NCBI RefSeq assembly: GCF_026151205.1
Contig: NC_087072.1
Coordinates: forward strand, 22,399,603 to 22,463,602
Direction: 5' to 3'
Origin: Bolinopsis microptera
Taxonomy: Eukaryota > Ctenophora > Tentaculata > Lobata > Bolinopsidae
Length of the DNA stretch: 64,000 nt
Shown: positions 58,425-64,000 of the stretch, one piece after another
Layout: each line of letters opens with the position of its first letter
How positions within the stretch are numbered: the first letter of the stretch is position 1
The notes under the pieces: model-generated
What the model was told of the DNA's origin: nothing
Database searches by the model: none
Seen by the model: the letters and a program-made list of their open reading frames with translations, nothing else
Translations under genes and position numbers: made by a program

Positions 58425-59521
58425 TAATAGACCATTTTATGTGATCTCTTTTATGAGGAGTAGCGTTCAAAAATAGATACATTTTCTGCGGAAAGTACGA
58501 GGACCCAAAAATTGTACATAGTTTTGGGTCTGTAGGACTATAAATGATGTACAGTATATTGACACGTGACTTATGAGGTCTCGCCACAGCACACCCACCA
58601 TGGCAGTTAATTTATTATTTTCGTTCGGTTTTAGAATAAGTTTTCTACTTTATATTTTTAGATTTTATATCGCTGTCATGTTGGCAAAGCACGGCCAAAG
58701 GTTTCATTTTGCCGATTTTTCCTCCTTCCTTTTCCTATATTCCTGGGCGTGATAACAGATCTACGGTTTTTCTTTCGCGACATATTAGCGAAAACTGCAT
58801 TCACACTTACACCTGAAACATAATATTGTAAAAATGAGGGTGGATGTATTGGCATTACACCTGAAACATAATATTGTAGAAATGAGGGTGGATGTATTGG
58901 CGATGTAGGAATGCAATTCCCCGCTCCTCACGGACAATGTACGAACAATGTTTACAAAACGAGATTAATTACTAGCGACAAGAGTTAGAACACGAGGTTT
59001 TATTATTGTGTAATATTACATTATATAGCGCTATCGGACAAATGTGTGTTCCTTGAAAAATTATTATAATGTTATATTGATATGGTTATAATAATGACGT
59101 TGTTGATTTCAATTAAGTGACTAAATCTTTATTATAATCAAAGTTCTAAAACATAACGCTGTATAAAAGTGATCAAATTAGATTTGTTTAGTAAAGGATA
59201 ATGAATATATTGGAGAAGTTTAGTTTTTTTAGTGAAATATGCTACTGTACTTTTTAAATTCTGGAATGTTTTATTAAGTCCGTGTTTTATTAGAATAGTG
59301 CATTCCTCTCATTGCTTTCTGTCAATAAGTCAAGGATCAGCAAGACTTCTAGGTCGCTATAAGGATTATATTTGCCATGAGTTATCCTGGCATCGAAATT
59401 TATTTTTTCTTTATATAATCGAGGTAAAGCCCCTCATGTACAACTGCAGACAATGTTAACAAAGTTAACTAATATGATAATATTATAAATATTAGACAAT
59501 TTATAAACTTACTAGGACAGG
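58425..59521. other. Intergenic between abLIM and the 59.5-kb gene
   Basis: Presumed abLIM 3' UTR and promoter of the next gene. A 48-bp tandem duplication (acacctgaaacataatattg plus taaaaatgagggtggatgtattggc) occupies about 58810-58900. No clear AATAAA close to the abLIM stop. Confidence 0.5.
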
Positions 59522-61078
59522 ATGGAATGGACACCAGCAGTGAAGTCACATAACATACATTCTTACCGGTGGAGCAACAAACACCCAGTCAATATTATCC
59601 AGAATCTGGTCTCTCCCCACATTGATCAGCAAGATTCTAGTGACCTGTCACCAGGGGTTCTAATCGCTCATAATGGCAGTGATATAATATATGTTTCATC
59701 GGAGAACACTGTCACTGTGCTTCTAAACCTTACTGGTCCTGAGTTAATTTCTCCCGAGACTGGCGAGAAGACTGATGTGGCTAGAGAAGTAGCTCTTCTT
59801 CCCAACATAACAGATGCACAGGTATTTGAAACGCAGCTGTCTGTAACTGGAATATCAGTTGGGTGTAACAATACCGTTATCATCTGTACAATGTATCATG
59901 TGATATTGCTAAGGAAAATATTTGGAAAGTATGAGAAACAACTGTTACACGAATCTGATGAACATGTCTTGTCGGTGTTTGAGGGGCAGGACAATAATAT
60001 CTACATTCTCACCATTTCTACGATATCGGTAAGTGGGGATGAAGGAGAAATTACACCGCTTATTGATATATCGGAACTGTGGAGGGTGACCCCGGTGGAA
60101 CGGGTCGCGTTTACACAGTACAAACAGTGGTTTGTTGTTGTTGAACCCAGTGCCATCCACTTCATCAACGAAACAGATCTTCACACACCGTGTACTATTC
60201 CTACTGATTATCTTGAGTTTACCGAGAGGCTCCTGAGCGCTGTTATCATTGAAGATAAGCTGATCACTGCAACTTCAAGTTATTTGGTAGTTTATGATAT
60301 TTGGACTGAACTCAGTTTACTGAGTTTAGATGTAAAACTGAAAATCTCCCACAATGTTGCAGACGCTCATTTTGCTCAATTTTACCCACGAAAAGGACTC
60401 GAATCAGACATCTCTTTCTGCATTGATAACTTTGAATTCTCAGTGATGTCAGATCAAAAATGCTCATTTTTCAAATTAGAAGATAATCCAGACACTGATT
60501 TAGTGACGTTTATCATCCCTTACAAATTTGTAAAGATGAAGTCTATTCAGGTGGAAGTACTAGACAAATCAAGCTACTTAAATCTGAATGTAGACAAAAG
60601 AAATAATATCACCCAAAGAATTAATTCTGGTATTTGTGGAGCTTCTTCCTCAATAAACAGCGGTTCACATTTTCTTTTAAACAAAAACAAGGATCTATTC
60701 TCTGACGAACTACTACTAAACGACTCTTATTCCAAGGAAAAGATGTGGAACTCGTGGCTGTCGAGCATATCATTAGATGAGGAGTATTGGGTCGATATCC
60801 ACCCTGTAGATGTGGCATATGATTCATTGCTAAAACAAGGATTAGTAACCACCAGATCCCAGACCCTAGAGGATGTGCCTTATAAACGTGTATATGGTCC
60901 CCGGGGTCGCACTAAACACGACCGTGCTATTCCCATTTCTCAGACACATTGCTTACAAGACTCAGATCTAACTAACTCAGTGTTACTTAGACCAGTTCCT
61001 ACTACACAGGATCCAGTTTTGGAGGGGGTCAAGGATAAGTACGTCAACTTTCTTCTCGATGCGTGGGACTGGACATAA
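59522..61078 (+). CDS. Single-exon 518-residue protein, unrecognised, beta-rich
   Basis: ATG 59522 has an in-frame TAG three codons upstream, and an AG (ggacag) just before it suggests a possible 5' UTR exon. The protein (MEWTPAVKSHNIHSYRWSNK...) is rich in alternating hydrophobic, beta-strand-like stretches (GVLIAHNGSDIIYVS, NTVIICTMYHVILLRK, QWFVVVEPSAIHFI, DKLITATSSYLVVYDI) over residues 40-330, as in a beta-propeller, then a helical or loop C-terminus ending VNFLLDAWDWT. No signal peptide or membrane segment is evident. AATAAA lies at about 61256. I do not recognise the family; the intact frame and polyadenylation signal make it a real gene. Confidence 0.8.
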   Translation: MEWTPAVKSHNIHSYRWSNKHPVNIIQNLVSPHIDQQDSSDLSPGVLIAHNGSDIIYVSSENTVTVLLNLTGPELISPETGEKTDVAREVALLPNITDAQVFETQLSVTGISVGCNNTVIICTMYHVILLRKIFGKYEKQLLHESDEHVLSVFEGQDNNIYILTISTISVSGDEGEITPLIDISELWRVTPVERVAFTQYKQWFVVVEPSAIHFINETDLHTPCTIPTDYLEFTERLLSAVIIEDKLITATSSYLVVYDIWTELSLLSLDVKLKISHNVADAHFAQFYPRKGLESDISFCIDNFEFSVMSDQKCSFFKLEDNPDTDLVTFIIPYKFVKMKSIQVEVLDKSSYLNLNVDKRNNITQRINSGICGASSSINSGSHFLLNKNKDLFSDELLLNDSYSKEKMWNSWLSSISLDEEYWVDIHPVDVAYDSLLKQGLVTTRSQTLEDVPYKRVYGPRGRTKHDRAIPISQTHCLQDSDLTNSVLLRPVPTTQDPVLEGVKDKYVNFLLDAWDWT

Positions 61079-61400
61079 TTCGAAACTTAGTTCTAGCTAT
61101 TTGGTTATTTTATTTCGGGTAGGTACTTGCGTTAATATGAAACTTTACCCTTTGTTTATTTATTCATGTTAATTATTTAGTCCATGCGGTTTTACGAGAT
61201 TTTTTATTGACTAAAATTTCACTTTTAACCCTACTCGTGTTTCATTGCAAGGTTCAATAAATTATAGAAGCATTCATAATTGCACGGTAATGATTTTGGC
61301 TACGATGTGGTTATATTTTTGTTACAATGCGGTTAGTACAAAAAAACATAAAATTGAAACATTTTTGTCTTGAAACCCCTAAAATTAGATCCCGATAAGG

Positions 61401-62837
61401 ATGTTAACTCTCGAGGACCTTGAAGATATTGATGTGGAGCAGGAAACTGTTCTTGACCGATACTATTCCAAGAAATATTACGTTGGTAAGTATTTTCGTG
61501 ACTTTAGTGTTTTCGCAATATTTGTTGAAAGTTCACGGCTTGACGTTTTAACGCTAAATATGCCTTTGTCCCGTTTGTACGACTCATATAGGACGATTTC
61601 GGTTGTCAACAAGTCTGTCAGTCTTTCGGTATTTGCATGAGAATCTGTCGTTTTAGTTGGATTAGCTCGAGTGATTTAAAGCTCTAAATAATTTGCTGAT
61701 GTGCATGTGGTAAGTATTATATATATTATATATATATGTGATAAATTTCTCAGCAATGTAGGGTTTGGCTAATCTTAATAAGCACGCCCCCGTTTTACCC
61801 AGCCATCTTGTCTCTCATCTCCTCACCTCATTTCAGATGCGGGCAAGGTTGAGGGAAATGATCAGATAGTGGCTCAACATCACAACGGGTATATTCAATA
61901 ATATTTACTTTATTTAATAATATTCACCTTATACTGAATATCACAGAAAACTCTTTAAACTCTCAGATTTATGTCCTTTGTTTAAAACTATCGGCTATAT
62001 GTTTAAAACAAGAAAGTAACAACCGGTTCGTTATTAAACAGGTTGTGCGTGGTTATGATACCTCCGACACAAAGTAACAACCGGTTCATTATTAAACAGG
62101 TTGTGCGTGGTTATGATACCTCCGACTCACCCAATCTGCTCAAAAACAGTGCAGAGTGTTGATTACAAGATTAGTGACACATGTGATCGGTCTGACATCG
62201 TTTTGTCCGGCAAAAAGAAACGGGGTAAAGACTTTCACTGTTTAACGATTTTAACTAATCTCCTTCTCTACAGGCGAAACTGTAACAATCTTGTGACTTG
62301 TGAGGGAGTTATCAACTTTATTATTTACATACCAGATTTTTAACGATTAATTAATGTAATTGTTTTTTCATCCAGGAGCTTCGTTTATGAATCCCCAATC
62401 TAAGATGTGTACTGTGGTGTGCACAGATGGTTCATCTTACGTTTTGCTATGTGGTGTTCGGGGTAAACTGTTAGAGGTGAACGAGGCCTTGAAGACTTCA
62501 CCCCAGCTTCTATCCGAACGAGTAAGTGCCTGTAATTAGTTCTTTAATTTCTTGCTGACTTCGTGTCACCGGCTATTTGAAGAGTTTTAAGATTTTATCA
62601 GGTTTCGGTATGATAAAGTGTAGAACTCAGGAGCCAAAACTGAGATTTGTCAATTTTCAGTGTGATTCAGACGGGTACATTGCGATAATTCAACCGAAGA
62701 AAGAAGAGGAGAAGAATGCGCTGAGAGAACTTTTGTCCGAAGAGGATTTTGTAAAACATAAACAATCCAGGACTAATAACAAACATAAACTTAATGAGAC
62801 TGAGGAATCTGATTCAAAGAGACTTTGTCAATCATAG
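61401..62837 (+). CDS. ABITRAM: ABITRAM (Simiate/FAM206A) orthologue, 5 exons
   Basis: Exons 61401-61485, 61837-61888, 62100-62224, 62376-62521, 62661-62837, all AG/GT with matching phases, 194 residues (near the usual ~180). The start ATG has an in-frame TAG just upstream. Signatures: VLDRYYSKKYYV; CVVMIPPTHPICSKTVQSVD then YKIS; SGKKKRGASF; VCTDGSSYVLLCGVRGKLLE then VNE; SDGYIAIIQPKKEE. ABITRAM is a small actin- and nucleus-associated protein that modulates transcription and neuronal branching in vertebrates; that role is from the family. The exon 3 acceptor is tandemly duplicated upstream. Confidence 0.92.
62010..62131 (+). repeat. Tandem duplication of an intron end, splice acceptor and exon start in ABITRAM
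   Basis: Two copies of about 60 bp (aagtaacaaccggttcgtta ... ttaaacag/gttgtgcgtggttatgatac ... ctccgac), diverging only at one or two bases. The second copy is the one continuous with exon 3. The first offers an identical acceptor 59 bp upstream. Confidence 0.9.
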
Positions 62838-63580
62838 CTGGATCGGGATATATTGGATTGTCAAATTATATACTTTGCCGGAGAAACCGCCAAATTATGA
62901 AGTTTTATGACGAGGCCACTATCGGTCACGGTTTAAAAGTTTATGTATTGTGACGCGCGGGACAATTTTATCAGCCTAAGCTTGCGGCTCTATTTGTAAT
63001 TTCACGTGTTTCAGTTTCTACGTAGCGCGCAACAGAAAAAATGTTTCGGTTTACATATTATAGAAGCTTGTTAGTATAGAAGCTCCTTGCATGAACTATA
63101 TGAACGTATCAGTGCGAGGGTCACACTGTCCTCTTTTTGTATTGCTTTTACAAATTATCACATGTTTCCAATGAATAATTTCAGTTCTCCCTTTACGCTA
63201 TCAAGGATATTTTGTTTAATTAGCTACACCAGTCAATTGACTGCAGGCCAATATTGCTAGTATACAGTATACACCGTCACAATGCCAGCATTTGCTTTTC
63301 CTGCCAAGATGTGCTAAAATCTGTAGTTGAAACGGAGCACGTTGTGTACTTTGACTCCGTATAGTGCAATATTAGGTGGAATGTGTCCGTATTTGTTCCA
63401 CTCGGTAACAGACCAACCTGCACGGCTGCACGGTGGCTTGTTATTTTGCAATCAGCCAATTTCCGATTGAATGGGTACCCGTATAGTCAGGTACAACTAA
63501 TAAACCCTGTGATCTATACTCCAGAACACCGGCAATGTCCGTCGTTCATTCCATCTCGACATTTACTATCAGTTATTTAT
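62838..63580. other. ABITRAM 3' flank, no gene
   Basis: AT-rich sequence without a recognisable coding segment on either strand. Confidence 0.45.
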
Positions 63581-63582
63581 AG

Positions 63583-63783
63583 CCTATAATATGTTATATA
63601 GCCTATAATATGTTATATAGCCTATAATATGTTACATAGCCTATATAGCCTATAATATGTTATATAGCCTATATAGCCTATAATATGTTATATAGCCTAT
63701 AATATGTTATATAGCCTATAATATTTTATATAGCCTATAATATATTATATAGCCTATAATATGTTATATAGCCTATAATATGT
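63583..63783. repeat. 20-bp tandem repeat (tatagcctataatatgtta), about 10 copies
   Basis: Near-perfect units, with two places where a tatagccta half-unit is inserted. Confidence 0.92.
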
Positions 63784-64000
63784 GAGTCTACGGCCCTTCA
63801 ATTGTACCGGTGGCTCACGACTCAGCGACTCCTCTCTATAATTATCTCTAGTAACTTAGTAAAGTAATTATCATAACTGTAACGCAAGGAACTACACTCA
63901 GAGTAAACGTATTTTCTAAGTAAGCTGATAGCAGTGGGTACTCTGAAATATAGTTGAAATCTGCTGGTTCAGGTTTCAATGATGTAAACGCTGGTTAAGT

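Overview
The window is animal genomic DNA: AT-rich, with many introns and crowded with tandem repeats and mobile-element debris. Three conserved metazoan genes could be assembled exon by exon with consistent splice phases: a PTPN3/PTPN4-type FERM-PDZ phosphatase (minus strand), an abLIM/UNC-115 actin-binding LIM protein (plus strand) and ABITRAM/Simiate (plus strand). The gene content, intron density and Penelope-like retroelement fit an invertebrate; the phylum cannot be fixed from sequence alone.

Layout. 1-14.7 kb holds thirteen exons of the PTPN3/4-like gene (FERM, FERM-adjacent and PDZ regions). The phosphatase domain must lie beyond position 1. Its first intron of about 8 kb carries a 2.2 kb inverted-repeat element filled with TTTGTCACA motifs, a CA/GCAC tract, a 28-bp minisatellite and a foldback. 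15-25 kb is a nested transposon landscape: a Penelope-like element with its GIY-YIG segment placed before the reverse transcriptase (Naiad-like), split by two later insertions, plus two fragments of a CCHC/restriction-like-endonuclease retroelement, one interrupted by a pair of small inverted-repeat elements with exact 9-bp target duplications. 25.6-26.5 kb is an intact single-exon gene with a papain-like His...Asn-Cys signature. 26.5-39 kb shows no gene but many microsatellites and minisatellites. 39.3-58.4 kb is the abLIM gene (four LIM domains, long acidic linker, villin headpiece). 59.5-61.1 kb is a single-exon gene I do not recognise, and 61.4-62.8 kb is ABITRAM.

The least explained feature is inside the 11-kb abLIM intron between the two LIM4 exons. 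Five open frames on the abLIM strand (47.7 kb, and a tandem set at 51.6-54.0 kb) share a C-terminal motif of the type YLRIIGRTREGIPIKLM-stop, preceded by a hydrophobic or Cys-rich N-terminus and an acidic low-complexity middle. They look like a tandemly duplicated nested gene family, or a bank of alternative terminal exons. A separate exon in the same intron begins MGHKHSKPG and could give a lipidated, LIM-less abLIM isoform.

A second theme is that tandem duplications cover splice junctions in all three conserved genes: a donor in PTPN3/4, about 24 copies of a donor in abLIM, and an acceptor in ABITRAM.
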